Under the pieces are notes generated by a model that made no database searches, had not been told where the DNA came from, and saw only the letters and a list, made by a program, of their open reading frames with translations. A stretch of 64,000 bases of DNA from Herbaspirillum rubrisubalbicans (GTDB lineage: Bacteria; Pseudomonadota; Gammaproteobacteria; Burkholderiales; Burkholderiaceae_D). Of this stretch, positions 1 to 11,200 are shown in pieces (the first letter of the stretch is position 1; every line of letters starts with the position of its first letter). The DNA lies in assembly GCF_003719195.1 (NCBI RefSeq), contig NZ_CP024996.1, positions 2,294,001 through 2,358,000 of the forward strand. The letters are read 5' to 3'. Position numbers and translations under genes: made by a program.

Positions 1-435
1 GCCGATCTGCTCCATCATTCCTGCCTGCAGTTGGTGAGCCCTATTTCCCCGTTGGACGAATGGGCGCTGGAGGGGCCGGAGGGGGCGTCGGTAATCGCCG
101 TGAAGAGCTATTTCCAGGTCAACGTGGCCGAAGCCATGCTCACCGCCGTGCGCGAAGGCATGGGGATCGGCGTGCTGCCGATCTATTCGGCCGTGGATGC
201 TTTGCGCGCGGGGACCATCGTGCGGGTGTTGCCGCAGCATCGCTTGCAGAACATGGGCGTGTATGCGCTGTATCCTTCACGTCAGTATCTGGACGCCAAG
301 ATCAGCACCTGGGTAGACTGGATGCACGAAACAGTGGACAAGACCTTGCAGGAAGACCATCAGGCGCTGGAACGCCTGGGCAGCCTGCGCGAGGAAATGC
401 AGGGACTGGCTGCACGCGGCGCGACGCTGGTCTAA
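1..435 (+). CDS. LysR-family transcriptional regulator, C-terminal part (5' end outside window)
   Basis: The frame is open from base 1 to the stop at 433-435, so the start codon and DNA-binding domain lie upstream of the window. The visible part is the end of a LysR substrate-binding domain: it has the typical run V-x-E-A-M-L-T-A-V-R-E-G-M-G-I-G-V-L-P followed by an arginine-rich strand ending VLPQHRL and the NMGVYALYPSRQYLDAKI segment near the C-terminus. A polar tail of about 30 residues follows. It lies 27 bases before crcB on the same strand, but the target genes cannot be told from this fragment. Confidence 0.85.
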   Translation, partial: ADLLHHSCLQLVSPISPLDEWALEGPEGASVIAVKSYFQVNVAEAMLTAVREGMGIGVLPIYSAVDALRAGTIVRVLPQHRLQNMGVYALYPSRQYLDAKISTWVDWMHETVDKTLQEDHQALERLGSLREEMQGLAARGATLV

Positions 436-462
436 TCAATCAAGGCAATCAAGGAGACCGCA

Positions 463-837
463 ATGGGATGGCTGGCCGTAGGGATGGGAGCAACGCTGGG
501 TGCCTGGTTGCGCTGGCGTATCTCGGTGGTGTGGAACGTGGCCGGGCACTTTGTGCCGCTGGGCACGCTGGCGGCCAACTGGATCGGTGCTTTCGTGATC
601 GGGTTCCTGGTGGCCTATTTCGAGGAACATCCCGGCTTGCCGCCGGAATGGCGACTCTTTGCTGTCACCGGTTTCCTGGGCGGGCTGACCACCTTCTCGA
701 CCTTCTCGGCCGAGGCCATGATCCTGCTGCAACGGGGGGACTACCTGTGGGCCATCGGCCACTCCGGCTTGCACCTGCTGGGCTCCATCGTGCTGTGCGT
801 GACCGGCTTTGCCTGTTATCGCGCCTTGGTCGCATGA
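463..837 (+). CDS. crcB: Fluoride ion channel CrcB/Fluc
   Basis: 124-residue, four-helix membrane protein of the CrcB/Fluc family, which exports fluoride as a dual-topology dimer in the inner membrane. Family marks are the N-terminal GATLGAWLRW segment, the helix-2 Asn in TLAANWIGAF, and the highly conserved GFLGGLTTFSTFS segment that carries the Phe box and the polar Thr/Ser track. Length is usual for the family. The start ATG is preceded by AAGGAGAC. No fluoride riboswitch could be recognised in the 27 bases before it, so expression may depend on upstream transcription. Confidence 0.93.
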   Translation: MGWLAVGMGATLGAWLRWRISVVWNVAGHFVPLGTLAANWIGAFVIGFLVAYFEEHPGLPPEWRLFAVTGFLGGLTTFSTFSAEAMILLQRGDYLWAIGHSGLHLLGSIVLCVTGFACYRALVA

Positions 838-885
838 CCATTGCCAGCGACCTGATGCAGATCAAAACAGACGGCATGATCATTG

Positions 886-913
886 CTTGAAAATCAAAGG
901 GCAGTCCCAATTT
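886..913 (+). promoter_or_regulatory. Sigma-32-type heat-shock promoter of clpB
   Basis: CTTGAAA at 886-892, 13 bases, then CCCAATTT at 906-913. This matches the heat-shock sigma-32 layout (CTTGAAA, 11-15 bases, CCCCATNT) and lies 28 bases before the clpB ATG. clpB is a classic member of the sigma-32 regulon. Confidence 0.7.
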
Positions 914-941
914 TCATAGCATTGAATAATTGGAGTCCATC

Positions 942-3527
942 ATGCGTCTCGACAAACTCACTACCAAATTGCAGGAAGCGCTGGCCGACGCGCAATCCCA
1001 GGCGGTCGGCCACGACAATCAATACATTGAACCGGTTCACCTGATCCTGGCGCTGCTGAACCAAGACGATGGCGGCGCACGCTCGCTGTTGCAGCGCGCC
1101 GGCGTGAATGTGAACGGTCTCATCAGCGCCTTGCAGGCCGCGCTGAAGCGACTGCCGCAAGTCTCCGGCAATGGCGGCGAAGTGCAGGTCGGCCGGGAGC
1201 TGGTGGCCTTGCTCAACCTGGCCGACAAGGAAGCGCAAAAGCATGGCGACCAGTTCGTGGCCAGCGAAATGGTGCTGCTGGGCCTGGTGGACGACAAGTC
1301 CGACGCCGGCCGTGCCGCCCGCGAGAATGGGCTGACCCGCAAGTCGCTGGAAGCGGCCATCACCGCCGTGCGCGGTGGCGCCTCGGTCTCTTCGCAGCAA
1401 GATGAAGGCCAGCGTGAAGCCTTGAAGAAATACACCCTGGACCTGACCGAGCGCGCCCGTGCCGGCAAGCTCGATCCGGTGATCGGCCGTGACGATGAAA
1501 TCCGCCGCGCCATCCAGGTGCTGCAACGGCGCAGCAAGAACAATCCGGTCTTGATCGGAGAACCCGGCGTGGGCAAGACTGCCATCGTCGAAGGCCTGGC
1601 CCAGCGCATCGTCAATGGCGAAGTGCCGGACAGCCTCAAGTCCAAGCGCGTACTGTCGCTGGACATGGCAGCGCTCTTGGCCGGTGCCAAGTATCGCGGT
1701 GAATTCGAGGAACGCCTCAAGGCGGTCTTGAAGGAAATCGCCCAGGACGAAGGCCAGACCATCGTCTTCATCGATGAGCTGCACACCATGGTCGGTGCCG
1801 GCAAGGCCGAAGGCGCCATGGATGCAGGCAACATGTTGAAGCCAGCCTTGGCACGCGGCGAACTGCATTGCGTGGGCGCCACCACCCTGGACGAATACCG
1901 TCAGTACATCGAAAAGGATGCTGCCCTGGAACGCCGCTTCCAGAAGATTCTGGTCGATGAGCCCAGCGTGGAAGCGACCATCGCCATCCTGCGCGGCCTG
2001 CAGGAAAAGTATGAAGTGCACCACGGTGTGGACATCACCGACCCGGCCATCGTGGCCGCCGCCGAGCTGTCGCATCGTTACATTACCGACCGCTTCCTGC
2101 CGGACAAGGCCATCGACCTGATCGACGAAGCTGCTTCGAAGATCAAGATCGAGATCGACTCCAAGCCGGAAGTGATGGACAAGCTCGACCGTCGCCTGAT
2201 CCAGCTGAAGATCGAGCGCGAAGCCGTCAAGCGCGAGAAGGACGAAGCCTCGCAGAAGCGCCTGCAATTGATCGAGGAAGAGATTGAAAAACTGGAGCGC
2301 GAATATGCCGACCTGGAAGAAATCTGGAAGGCCGAGAAATCGACTGCCCAGGGCGGCCAGCAATTGAAGGAAGAAATCGAGAAGGTGCGCCTGCAGATGG
2401 AAGAGGCCACCCGCAAGAGCGACTGGCAGAAGGTCTCGGAACTGAAGTACGGCAAGCTGGCCGAGCTGGAAGCTGCGCTGGAGGTGCAGAACAAGAAGGA
2501 TGCGGCCGGCGTGGTCAGCGAAAAGCCCAAGCTGGTGCGCACCCAGGTGGGCGCCGAGGAGATCGCCGAGATCGTGGCGCGCGCCACCGGCATTCCCGTA
2601 TCGCGCATGATGCAGGGCGAGCGTGAAAAACTGCTTCATATGGAAGATGTGCTGCATGAACGTGTGGTCGGCCAGGACGAAGCCATCGTGGCGGTTTCCG
2701 ACGCCATCCGTCGCTCCCGCGCGGGTCTGGGCGACCCCAGCAAGCCGTATGGCTCTTTCATGTTCCTGGGCCCCACCGGCGTGGGCAAGACCGAGCTGTG
2801 CAAGGCGCTGGCCTCCTATCTCTTCGATACCGAAGAAGCCATGATCCGCATCGACATGAGCGAATTCATGGAAAAGCATTCGGTGGCCCGTCTGATCGGG
2901 GCGCCCCCGGGTTATGTCGGTTATGAAGAGGGTGGTTACCTGACCGAAGCGGTGCGGCGCAAGCCCTACAGCGTGATCCTGCTCGATGAAATCGAGAAGG
3001 CGCACCCGGATGTCTTCAACGTACTGCTGCAAGTGCTGGACGATGGCCGTATGACCGATGGCCAGGGCCGCACCGTGGACTTCAAGAATACGGTGATCGT
3101 GATGACCTCCAACCTGGGTTCGCACAAGATCCAGAGCATGGAAGACAGCGATCCGGCGCTGGTGAAGCTGGCAGTCATGGCCGAGGTGCGCACCCACTTC
3201 CGCCCGGAATTCATCAACCGGGTCGATGAAATCGTGGTGTTCCACGCGTTGGATGCCAAGAACATCGGCGCCATCGCCAAGATCCAGTTACGCATCCTGG
3301 AGCAACGCCTGGCCAAACTGGAAATCGGCTTGCAGATCAGCGAAGCAGGTCTGCAGAAGATCGCCGAGGCCGGGTTCGATCCGGTCTATGGGGCCCGTCC
3401 GCTCAAGCGCGCCATCCAGCAGGAGATCGAGAATCCGCTGTCCAAGCAAATCCTGGCCGGCAAGTTCGGGCCCAAGGATGTGGTGCAGGTGGATGTGCAG
3501 AACGGGCAGTTGGCTTTCAGCAAGTAA
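942..3527 (+). CDS. clpB: ATP-dependent disaggregase ClpB
   Basis: 861-residue Hsp100 disaggregase that pulls polypeptides out of aggregates together with DnaK/DnaJ/GrpE. Domains in order: Clp N-terminal domain (about 1-145), first AAA+ module with Walker A GEPGVGKT and Walker [10 protein letters not shown], a long charged coiled-coil middle domain (about 400-525, the M-domain that separates ClpB from ClpA), second AAA+ module with GPTGVGKT and [11 protein letters not shown], then the C-terminal D2-small domain. The chosen start ([11 protein letters not shown]) has GGAG eight bases upstream; an in-frame ATG four codons earlier is less likely. A sigma-32-type promoter precedes it and a strong terminator follows, so it is probably monocistronic. 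Confidence 0.97.
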   Translation: MRLDKLTTKLQEALADAQSQAVGHDNQYIEPVHLILALLNQDDGGARSLLQRAGVNVNGLISALQAALKRLPQVSGNGGEVQVGRELVALLNLADKEAQKHGDQFVASEMVLLGLVDDKSDAGRAARENGLTRKSLEAAITAVRGGASVSSQQDEGQREALKKYTLDLTERARAGKLDPVIGRDDEIRRAIQVLQRRSKNNPVLIGEPGVGKTAIVEGLAQRIVNGEVPDSLKSKRVLSLDMAALLAGAKYRGEFEERLKAVLKEIAQDEGQTIVFIDELHTMVGAGKAEGAMDAGNMLKPALARGELHCVGATTLDEYRQYIEKDAALERRFQKILVDEPSVEATIAILRGLQEKYEVHHGVDITDPAIVAAAELSHRYITDRFLPDKAIDLIDEAASKIKIEIDSKPEVMDKLDRRLIQLKIEREAVKREKDEASQKRLQLIEEEIEKLEREYADLEEIWKAEKSTAQGGQQLKEEIEKVRLQMEEATRKSDWQKVSELKYGKLAELEAALEVQNKKDAAGVVSEKPKLVRTQVGAEEIAEIVARATGIPVSRMMQGEREKLLHMEDVLHERVVGQDEAIVAVSDAIRRSRAGLGDPSKPYGSFMFLGPTGVGKTELCKALASYLFDTEEAMIRIDMSEFMEKHSVARLIGAPPGYVGYEEGGYLTEAVRRKPYSVILLDEIEKAHPDVFNVLLQVLDDGRMTDGQGRTVDFKNTVIVMTSNLGSHKIQSMEDSDPALVKLAVMAEVRTHFRPEFINRVDEIVVFHALDAKNIGAIAKIQLRILEQRLAKLEIGLQISEAGLQKIAEAGFDPVYGARPLKRAIQQEIENPLSKQILAGKFGPKDVVQVDVQNGQLAFSK

Positions 3528-3562
3528 TACCAGCAACACCAGCCAGTCAATGGCGTGGTAGG

Positions 3563-3598
3563 GCGGCGGCGCATGTGTTCATGCGTCGCCGCTTTTTT
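3563..3598 (+). terminator. Intrinsic terminator after clpB
   Basis: A 13-bp stem (3563-3575 with 3580-3592, one mismatch) with loop TGTT, followed by six T at 3593-3598. Confidence 0.85.
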
Positions 3599-3928
3599 AT
3601 GTCTTTTGTGGCAACACGATCCAGTTTTCGTCAGCACTCCTGAACCTTGGTTCAGAAAAGTTGCAATACAATCAAAGTGATGATCGGATTTTCACTAGTC
3701 CAAGCTCGGCGCGGCTCTTGAACTGCTGCTCTGTCGGTCTATCCTCCGCCGCGTTGCAAAAAACGCTCCCCAAGACAGGGCGAATGTGATATTTACATCA
3801 TCCAAGGGGGACGCGCCAGAACCAATAACGTCGGTGCGCCATTGATCCAGGGCTACGGCCTGTGCGGCAAATTGCCGGAACTGGGCAAGATTGCCTGGCA
3901 GCAAGGAATACATGGTCATATTCGCAAT
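3599..3928. promoter_or_regulatory. Noncoding stretch upstream of the GGDEF gene, with one inverted repeat
   Basis: About 330 bases without a convincing gene. The one clear element is the inverted repeat CTGAACC-TT-GGTTCAG at 3640-3655, shortly before TTGCAATACAATC, which could be part of a promoter; this is a guess. Further on there is a GTGATATTTACATCA near-palindrome around 3786-3800. The short ORFs here have no ribosome binding sites and no recognisable domains. Confidence 0.35.
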
Positions 3929-5704
3929 GTGCGGTCAACGTGTCAGCAAGAGCAGAAGGGGGCGATTCTGAAGCAATCGTCCTTGCAGCGGCTATTCATC
4001 CTGCCGTTCATCTTCCTCATGGTCTGCCTGGTGTTGACCATCGGCTGGTTCCTCTATCGCGCCGGTGACGATGCCACCGAGGTCTTGGCGCGCAATGCCT
4101 TGACCGAGGTGATGGGGCGCGTGAGCCAGGCCATCGACCGCCAGACCCAAGGCGCGCGGGAAACCCTCAACGTGATCGCGCCGCGGCCGGTGCCGCCGGT
4201 GGAGGTCGGCCAGGCCCCCGCCCTGCTGCCTTTCCCCAAGAGCCGCAAGGAGCTCGAAGATCGCCTGTGGCTGGCCAACTCGCTCTTCGATGAACCCAGC
4301 TATGTCTATTTCGGTGGCGTCGACGGCAGCTTCCTGGGCATCAAGCAGGAACAGCCCAATGTCTTCATGTATAGCGTGCGCGAGCCGGGGCAAAAGAACT
4401 ACGTCTATTACCTGCGCGGCCCCGGCACCGAGATGAAGCTGGTCGCCGTGCAGGACTACGAACCGCGCAAGCGTCCCTGGTACGAGCAGGCGGTCAAGCA
4501 AGGTCACGAAACCTGGTCGCCGGTCTACATCGATTACCGCGTCAAGAACATCGTCGGCATCAATCTCTCCAAGCCCATTTTCGATGCCGATGGCACGCTG
4601 CTGGGCGTAGCCAATAGCAGCATCGGCTTGCAGCAACTGGGCGCACTGTTGCGCCAGGTGCCGCAGAGCACGCATGGCGTGGCCTTCGTCACCGAACTAC
4701 AGGGCGACATGATCGCCACCTCCCTCAATGAGCCCATTTACCAGGCCGGCGAGCAGGGTAGTGAACCCATGCGCCTCAATGCTGGCCGTAGCACCTCGCC
4801 CTTGGTGCAGCAAGCCTTCGAGGAAGTACAAAGTTACCTGGCCACGCACCAGGCCGTGCCGGACAGGCTCGTGCTGCTGGGCGCGCGCAGCCAGGGCAGC
4901 AAGATCGAGGTGGCCTTCCGCCTGCATCGCGATCCGGCCGGACTGGAGTGGCTGGCCATCAGCGCAGCACCACGTTCTGACTTCCTGGGCTCGGTCACCA
5001 GTGGCGTCTACCAGACCCTGATACTGGGCTTGCTGGCCGTGGGCCTGAGCTTCGTGATCGGCTTGCTGCTGCTGCGCTGGGTGCTGCGCGACATCCGCAA
5101 GCTTACGCTGGCGGCCAAGAGCATCGGCAACGGCAGTCCCTTCCCCACGCTTAACATTGACCGTAACGATGAAATCGGCCAGTTGGCACAAAGCTTTGTG
5201 GAGATGGAACGCAACCTGCGCACTGATCGCCTGACCAATGTGCTCAACCGCGATTCCTTGATCGCGCAGATCGATTTCCGCCGCCGCAACAGTTCGCAGG
5301 CCGTGCCGCTGCACTTTGCCTTGCTCTTCATCGACCTCGACCGCTTCAAGGCGGTCAATGATGAATACGGTCACGATGAAGGCGACAAGGTTTTGATCAC
5401 CATCGCCGAACGTTTGCAGCACAGCCTGCGGCACGACGATTCCGTGGCGCGTTTCGGCGGTGATGAATTCGTGGTCTACCTGCATGGCGTGACCGAGGTG
5501 GAGGTGGCGCGCAGCATCGGCGACAAGATCCGCCACGCCGTCAACAAGCCCATCGCAGGCCGCGATGGTCAGCAATACACGGTCGATGCCTCGGTAGGTG
5601 TGTCGCTCTACCCGGATGACGGGCTGGATGTGGAAACCCTGCTGCGGGTAGCCGACTCACGCATGTTCGACCAGAAGCGCCTGCACCGCATCCTGTCGGT
5701 GTGA
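3929..5704 (+). CDS. Membrane-bound Cache-HAMP-GGDEF diguanylate cyclase
   Basis: Predicted sensor that makes cyclic di-GMP from two GTP at the inner membrane. An N-terminal membrane helix ([22 protein letters not shown]) is followed by a periplasmic double-Cache-type region of about 340 residues, including the [10 protein letters not shown] and [20 protein letters not shown] segments usual in dCache domains. A second membrane helix, a HAMP domain and a C-terminal GGDEF domain follow. The active site RFGGDEF is intact, so it should be catalytic; no RxxD inhibitory site was noted. There is no ATG at the 5' end: GTG at 3929 is used here, but CTG at 3968, just after AAGGGGG, is also possible. 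Its signal is unknown. Confidence 0.85.
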   Translation: MRSTCQQEQKGAILKQSSLQRLFILPFIFLMVCLVLTIGWFLYRAGDDATEVLARNALTEVMGRVSQAIDRQTQGARETLNVIAPRPVPPVEVGQAPALLPFPKSRKELEDRLWLANSLFDEPSYVYFGGVDGSFLGIKQEQPNVFMYSVREPGQKNYVYYLRGPGTEMKLVAVQDYEPRKRPWYEQAVKQGHETWSPVYIDYRVKNIVGINLSKPIFDADGTLLGVANSSIGLQQLGALLRQVPQSTHGVAFVTELQGDMIATSLNEPIYQAGEQGSEPMRLNAGRSTSPLVQQAFEEVQSYLATHQAVPDRLVLLGARSQGSKIEVAFRLHRDPAGLEWLAISAAPRSDFLGSVTSGVYQTLILGLLAVGLSFVIGLLLLRWVLRDIRKLTLAAKSIGNGSPFPTLNIDRNDEIGQLAQSFVEMERNLRTDRLTNVLNRDSLIAQIDFRRRNSSQAVPLHFALLFIDLDRFKAVNDEYGHDEGDKVLITIAERLQHSLRHDDSVARFGGDEFVVYLHGVTEVEVARSIGDKIRHAVNKPIAGRDGQQYTVDASVGVSLYPDDGLDVETLLRVADSRMFDQKRLHRILSV

Positions 5705-5744
5705 GGCGTTGCAGATCATCCCCTCAAGCCTATTCGGAGCCATC

Positions 5745-6245
5745 ATGACCCCTGCATCCTTTGCCACTTGTGACCTGTGCGACACCAACGAAGACAAGCT
5801 GGCCGCGGGCACGCTGCACGTCCTGCCGCCCATCTTCGCCAGCTTCGGCCGCAAGCAGGCCTTCGCCGGCCCGGCCAAGACCTTGAAGGTATTCGAGGAT
5901 AACGTGATGGTGCGCGCCACCCTGGAGACGCCCGGCCATGGCCAGGTGCTGGTGGTCGATGGCGGCGGCAGCCTGCGCTGCGCGCTGGTGGGGGGCAATC
6001 TGGCGCAACTGGCGCAGGACAATGGCTGGGCCGGCATCCTGGTCAATGGTTGTGTGCGCGATGCGGCCGAATTGAATGCCTGCGAGGTCGGTATCCGGGC
6101 GCTGGCCACCCATCCGCAGCGCAGCTTCCGCAAGGGCGCGGGCGATGCCGATATCAAGGTCGGTATTGCCGGGGTGGCGGTGCATCCAGGTGACTGGATC
6201 TATGCCGATGTGGATGGAGTGCTGGTCTCGCGCACGCCGCTTTGA
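5745..6245 (+). CDS. rraA: RraA-family protein (RNase E inhibitor-like / 4-hydroxy-4-methyl-2-oxoglutarate aldolase)
   Basis: 166 residues, the usual RraA length. It has the family signature [24 protein letters not shown] followed by [14 protein letters not shown], in which G-x-x-R-D forms the metal/substrate site of the aldolase members. In E. coli RraA inhibits RNase E; related proteins cleave 4-hydroxy-4-methyl-2-oxoglutarate and decarboxylate oxaloacetate. Sequence alone does not tell which role applies here, although the R-D pair of the aldolases is present. The ATG has CGGAG upstream. It lies 40 bases after the GGDEF gene and ends at a hairpin shared with the convergent FUSC gene. Confidence 0.85.
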   Translation: MTPASFATCDLCDTNEDKLAAGTLHVLPPIFASFGRKQAFAGPAKTLKVFEDNVMVRATLETPGHGQVLVVDGGGSLRCALVGGNLAQLAQDNGWAGILVNGCVRDAAELNACEVGIRALATHPQRSFRKGAGDADIKVGIAGVAVHPGDWIYADVDGVLVSRTPL

Positions 6246-6277
6246 GCGTTTTGCTTCACCTTCAGCCTCATCTTTCC

Positions 6278-6299
6278 AGCCCGCCGCGAGCGGGCTTTT
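6278..6299. terminator. Terminator between rraA and the convergent FUSC gene
   Basis: Stem AGCCCGC/GCGGGCT with loop CGCGA, then TTTTG on the plus strand. It lies between convergent genes. Confidence 0.7.
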
Positions 6300-6320
6300 G
6301 TTTGGGCGGCTGCAGGCCGC

Positions 6321-8552
6321 TCAATCCGGCGCTTTGCGCAGCACCTGGTCGATGGCCGCGGTCTGGATGACAATTTCCTTCAGATCCTGGTTCAGCAGGC
6401 TGGTGCGGCGGCGCAGGTTGTCCCAGCCTGACCAGGCGCTGGCTTCGGCCGCCATCGGCTCGGGTGCGACCGGGCCGATCAGTTCGATCTTGCCCGAGAT
6501 GGCTTTGTCTTCTGGTGCGGTGGGTGACACCGTGACGGCGCCGCTGCGCTTTTTCGGCTGGGGTGTCAGCAGGCGCTGGGCTTCGGCCAGGTGCTGGCTG
6601 GCTTCCAGGTAGGTTTCCTCGATCAGTCTGGCCACCGCAGCCTCGGGCATGTTGTCCTGATGGCGCCGCAGCATCAGGCGCAGGGCGGCAATGTGGGCCG
6701 CCACCAGATAGTTCTGGACGATGAAGCGATTCAGTTCGCGCACGGCGCGCTGCTTGGTGGCTGGTTCATCCATCATGCGCACCAGCGCCGAGATCAGTGC
6801 GGCCAGGCTGTCCATGAAACCCTTGCGGCAGACCCGGTAGAAGAAGTCATCCTTGACCTTGCCTTCCAGCATGTCGCGGCTGGCGGTCAGGTAGCGCTGG
6901 CTGGCCTTGAGTACGTTGCGCAGCAGCTTGGGCAGGTCGCGGTATTCCCAGGCTGGCAGCACATAGCTGAAGACAGTGGCGATCAATACGCCAATGATGG
7001 TATCGATCAGCCGCTCGCCGATCACGGTCTGGTGACCGGCCGGCATCAGCAGGTTCAACAGCATCAGGATCTGCACCGAGGCGGCGATGGCGGTATAGCG
7101 GTACTTGATGTAGGTGAAGGCCGGTGCGGCCACGCTGGCGGCAAACAGCACCGCCAACTGGCCCAGTGGATTGTGCACGAAGCGCAGGATCAGCAAGGTA
7201 ATCAGGCAGCCGATGAGGGTGCCGATGAGGCGGTCGGCCATGCGCTGCTTGGTGGCGCTGAAATTGGGCTTGAGGATGATGACGATGGTCAGCACGATCC
7301 AATAGCCGTGCGACATGTAGGGCAGGTGTCCGGCGATCCACAGGCCGGTCGTCACCGCCAGCGCCACCCGGATGGCAAAGCGGAAGATCGGCGACTGCCA
7401 GCGCAGGTTCACCAGCAGCATGTTGAACTTGAACTTCTGCTGGGTCAGGAACGGTGTCATGTCCGAGCCCGGCAGGATGGGCAGCGGGTCCACAGGATTT
7501 TGTGTGGCCTGGTGCACCTGGCCGATCAGTTCGATGATGTCGCGGATCTTGTTGTAGGTCACGCGCAGCAGGGTGAGCGCTTCTTCGGAGGCTTGTCGCG
7601 GGCCTGGCTGGGCCAGTTCGCGGATCTCGAACTGCACCGCGCGCAGCTCGGCCTTGTAGTTTACGCTGGGCTCGGAGGCCTTGTTGCGGGTGACGGCATA
7701 GGCGATCGATTCGATGTCCTGGGCCGCCTTGGTGGCCAAGTCGCGCAGGAAGATCATGACATCGGTGCCGCCGAAGTGCTGCCGCAGGAAGGCGTAGTCA
7801 GCATGGGTGGAGAGCACCTGTTCATAGAGCTCAAGCATCGACAGATGCACCTGCACCAGCAAACCATCCTGCTTGGTGTGCAGGTCGCGCAGGATCAAGT
7901 CGCGCGAGGCCTGCTGCTTGTCGGCCACCACGATCTGCTGGCGCACCAGCTGATTGAACTGATTGGCCAGGTCGTGCTTGACGTCATAAAAATCGGCCTT
8001 GATGCGCAGGTAGCGCGCCAGTTCGAAGAGCGCCTCGGCCAGCACCTGCTGCTTGATGCGCCGGCGCAGGAACCACGATACCGCCATCGAATAGGCCAGG
8101 TAACCCAGGCCGCCACCCAGGAACAGCGCGGCGTGCAGGAAGGCGTCGGCAATGGGCACCTGGTTTTCCATCGACAGGGTCATCACCATGAGTGCGGCGA
8201 ACTGCAGCGGCATGGTCTTCTTGCCATAGACCACCATCATGCTGGCAAAGAAGCTGACCACCACCATCATGGCGCTGAGCAGCCAGGGCACCGGTGCGCA
8301 CAAGCTGATGATGAGCATGACCAGGGTACAGAGCAGCACGCCGGCCAGCATTTCATTGAATTTGTGGCGCAGCGGGCTGGGCAGGTCCATCAGGCTGGTA
8401 CAGAGCGCACCGAGGAAGACCGTCATGGTGGTGGTCATGTCGGCCACGTTGAACACCAGCAGGGTCAGGCCGACTACCCCGATTGCGATCCGCACACCCG
8501 TATAGAAATAATGACTGAAGAGGAAAGTGCGAATGTCCAGGGCGTAATGCAT
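6321..8552 (-). CDS. FUSC-family (YccS/YhfK-like) inner membrane protein
   Basis: 743-residue protein of the fusaric-acid-resistance/YccS superfamily. It has two blocks of closely spaced membrane helices (about residues 15-165 and 395-535), each followed by a soluble helical region, which is the YccS layout. The second block contains the HGYWIVLTIVIILKPNFSATKQRMADRLIGTLIGC stretch that is the best conserved part of the family. YccS-type proteins are thought to be efflux components, but substrates are mostly unknown and no partner membrane-fusion gene is next to it. The C-terminal 60 residues are polar and poorly conserved. A 666-codon ORF on the opposite strand is a shadow. Confidence 0.88.
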   Translation of the reverse strand: MHYALDIRTFLFSHYFYTGVRIAIGVVGLTLLVFNVADMTTTMTVFLGALCTSLMDLPSPLRHKFNEMLAGVLLCTLVMLIISLCAPVPWLLSAMMVVVSFFASMMVVYGKKTMPLQFAALMVMTLSMENQVPIADAFLHAALFLGGGLGYLAYSMAVSWFLRRRIKQQVLAEALFELARYLRIKADFYDVKHDLANQFNQLVRQQIVVADKQQASRDLILRDLHTKQDGLLVQVHLSMLELYEQVLSTHADYAFLRQHFGGTDVMIFLRDLATKAAQDIESIAYAVTRNKASEPSVNYKAELRAVQFEIRELAQPGPRQASEEALTLLRVTYNKIRDIIELIGQVHQATQNPVDPLPILPGSDMTPFLTQQKFKFNMLLVNLRWQSPIFRFAIRVALAVTTGLWIAGHLPYMSHGYWIVLTIVIILKPNFSATKQRMADRLIGTLIGCLITLLILRFVHNPLGQLAVLFAASVAAPAFTYIKYRYTAIAASVQILMLLNLLMPAGHQTVIGERLIDTIIGVLIATVFSYVLPAWEYRDLPKLLRNVLKASQRYLTASRDMLEGKVKDDFFYRVCRKGFMDSLAALISALVRMMDEPATKQRAVRELNRFIVQNYLVAAHIAALRLMLRRHQDNMPEAAVARLIEETYLEASQHLAEAQRLLTPQPKKRSGAVTVSPTAPEDKAISGKIELIGPVAPEPMAAEASAWSGWDNLRRRTSLLNQDLKEIVIQTAAIDQVLRKAPD

Positions 8553-9036
8553 GTAGACAGGGGCGGCGTTGCATCGCCGCTTAATAATTAGTTAGGGGCT
8601 TATTCTCTGCCTTCTTTGCAGATTAAACAACCCGACCTGGAAAAGCAGTTCAACCAGCTGCGGGATGAAGAAAAAAGCGAATTTCCTGTCGCGGCCCGCT
8701 ACACGGATGAGGATCAGGCGTCATTCGTGGCAGTGTTCATATGAACGATCACGCTGCGAGAGGTTTCATTTAGGCGATATTTTACGATACGAAATCTTCA
8801 TTTCGCATCATGAAAAACGCCAGTGCGCTGCATCAAAAATCTTTTTCATTCTCTGGATTTTTGTTTCGTATCGCAAAAAGAAGAGTGTAAGTAACTGATT
8901 TTATTCGTATAAAAATTTTACAGATATCTTATATAAGACATTGTTGCTCCGCTCCTGCAGGCCTACTATGAAGTCATGGAATCAACGATTTCATCCGGTT
9001 TCAAGCCACTTCATATTGACCAACAAGGAGATCCAC
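8553..9036. promoter_or_regulatory. AT-rich regulatory region upstream of aceA with inverted repeats
   Basis: 484 bases without a convincing gene, much more AT-rich than its surroundings. It contains the near-perfect inverted repeat GATACGAAAT (8786-8795) - CTTC - ATTTCGCATC (8800-8809), and a third half-site TTTCGTATCGC at 8864-8874 in the opposite orientation to the first. They look like operators for a dimeric regulator of aceA, or of the divergent FUSC gene at 8552. A 77-codon ORF at 8665-8898 is rejected. I cannot name the regulator. Confidence 0.5.
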
Positions 9037-10341
<1,305 letters not shown>

Positions 10342-10450
10342 GGCGCTGCTTCGCAGTGGGCAAGACTGTCGTATGAAGGTATGTGAATGTGTGATGTAAC
10401 GCCGGCCCGCATCCTTGCGCGGGCCGGCGGGGTGACCCCCCGAACTTGCT

Positions 10451-10480
10451 GCCGTACCCCACAAGGGTGCGGCTTTTTTT
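10451..10480 (+). terminator. Intrinsic terminator after aceA
   Basis: GCCGTACCC (10451-10459), short loop, GGGTGCGGC (10465-10473), then seven T at 10474-10480. It lies between aceA and the convergent modC. Confidence 0.8.
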
Positions 10481-10497
10481 CGTCTGCGTGGCCGAAT

Positions 10498-11160
10498 TCA
10501 GCGCAACTGGCCGTCGCGTAGTTCGAAGACTGTCTGGCCCAGCGCCTCGACATCGGCCGGGTCGTGGGTGATGAGCAGCATCGGTACCTGCAGATGGGTT
10601 TGCAGCTCGGCCAGTTCCTGGCGCATCCGTTGGCGCAAGGACAGGTCCAGCGCCGAGAAGGGTTCATCCAGCAAGAGCATCTCGGGTTCGGCCACCAGCG
10701 CGCGCGCCAGCGCCACGCGCTGACGCTGGCCGCCGGAAATCTGGGCCGGGTGGCTGTGGGCGATGGCCTGCAGCTCGAAGGCCTGCAGCCAGCGCTGCAC
10801 GGCGGGATGCCCGGTCGGGCGGCGTGGGTTACAGCTGCCGCGTGACAGGCCAAAGGCGATGTTCTGCGCCACCGTCAGGTGCGGGAAGAGGGCGTAATCC
10901 TGGAACAGGTAGGCTACATTGCGCTCCTGCACACGCACATCGATGCCTTCGGCGCTATCGAACAGCGTGCGGCCGCGCACGCGGATGTGGCCGCGATCCG
11001 GTCGTATCAGTCCGGCGATGGCCTTCAAGGTGAGGCTCTTGCCCGAGCCGGAAGGGCCGTACAGCACGATGCGCTGGCTGTGGCTGGCCAGGGCGATATC
11101 GAGATCGAAGATGCGATCCCCGGCGCGCAGTTGTTTGTGGATCTGGAGGTCGACGCTCAC
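10498..11160 (-). CDS. modC: Molybdate ABC transporter ATP-binding protein ModC, short form without Mop domain
   Basis: 220-residue ABC ATPase that powers molybdate uptake with ModB. It has Walker A GPSGSGKS, signature ISGGQRQRVALARAL, Walker B MLLLDEPFSALD and the His switch LLITHDPAD. ModC in E. coli is about 350 residues and ends in a molybdate-binding Mop/TOBE domain; here the protein stops right after the ATPase domain. The terminator-free 3' end shows no downstream remnant of the lost domain. It is the last gene of modABC, with a 40-base gap after modB that is larger than the modA/modB overlap. Confidence 0.9.
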   Translation of the reverse strand: MSVDLQIHKQLRAGDRIFDLDIALASHSQRIVLYGPSGSGKSLTLKAIAGLIRPDRGHIRVRGRTLFDSAEGIDVRVQERNVAYLFQDYALFPHLTVAQNIAFGLSRGSCNPRRPTGHPAVQRWLQAFELQAIAHSHPAQISGGQRQRVALARALVAEPEMLLLDEPFSALDLSLRQRMRQELAELQTHLQVPMLLITHDPADVEALGQTVFELRDGQLR

Positions 11161-11200
11161 GAATGGTGTGGTCTAAAAAATATAAATGATTTGCGGGTTG

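Noticed and set aside
894..3245. 783-codon ORF antisense to clpB
   Set aside because: It mirrors the clpB frame, is His/Gln/Leu-rich, shows no domain and has no ribosome binding site. Long antisense frames are common in GC-rich genes.
6591..8591. 666-codon ORF antisense to the FUSC gene
   Set aside because: Full of His, Gln and Asp from the reverse of Leu/Ala/Val codons. The FUSC frame has clear membrane helices and family motifs.
8665..8898. 77-codon plus-strand ORF upstream of aceA
   Set aside because: Lies across the inverted repeats in AT-rich DNA, has no ribosome binding site and no domain; its composition is unlike neighbours.
10403..10445. GC-rich hairpin GGCCCGC...GCGGGCC after aceA as a terminator
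   Set aside because: It has no T run. The hairpin at 10451-10480 with seven T is the better terminator.
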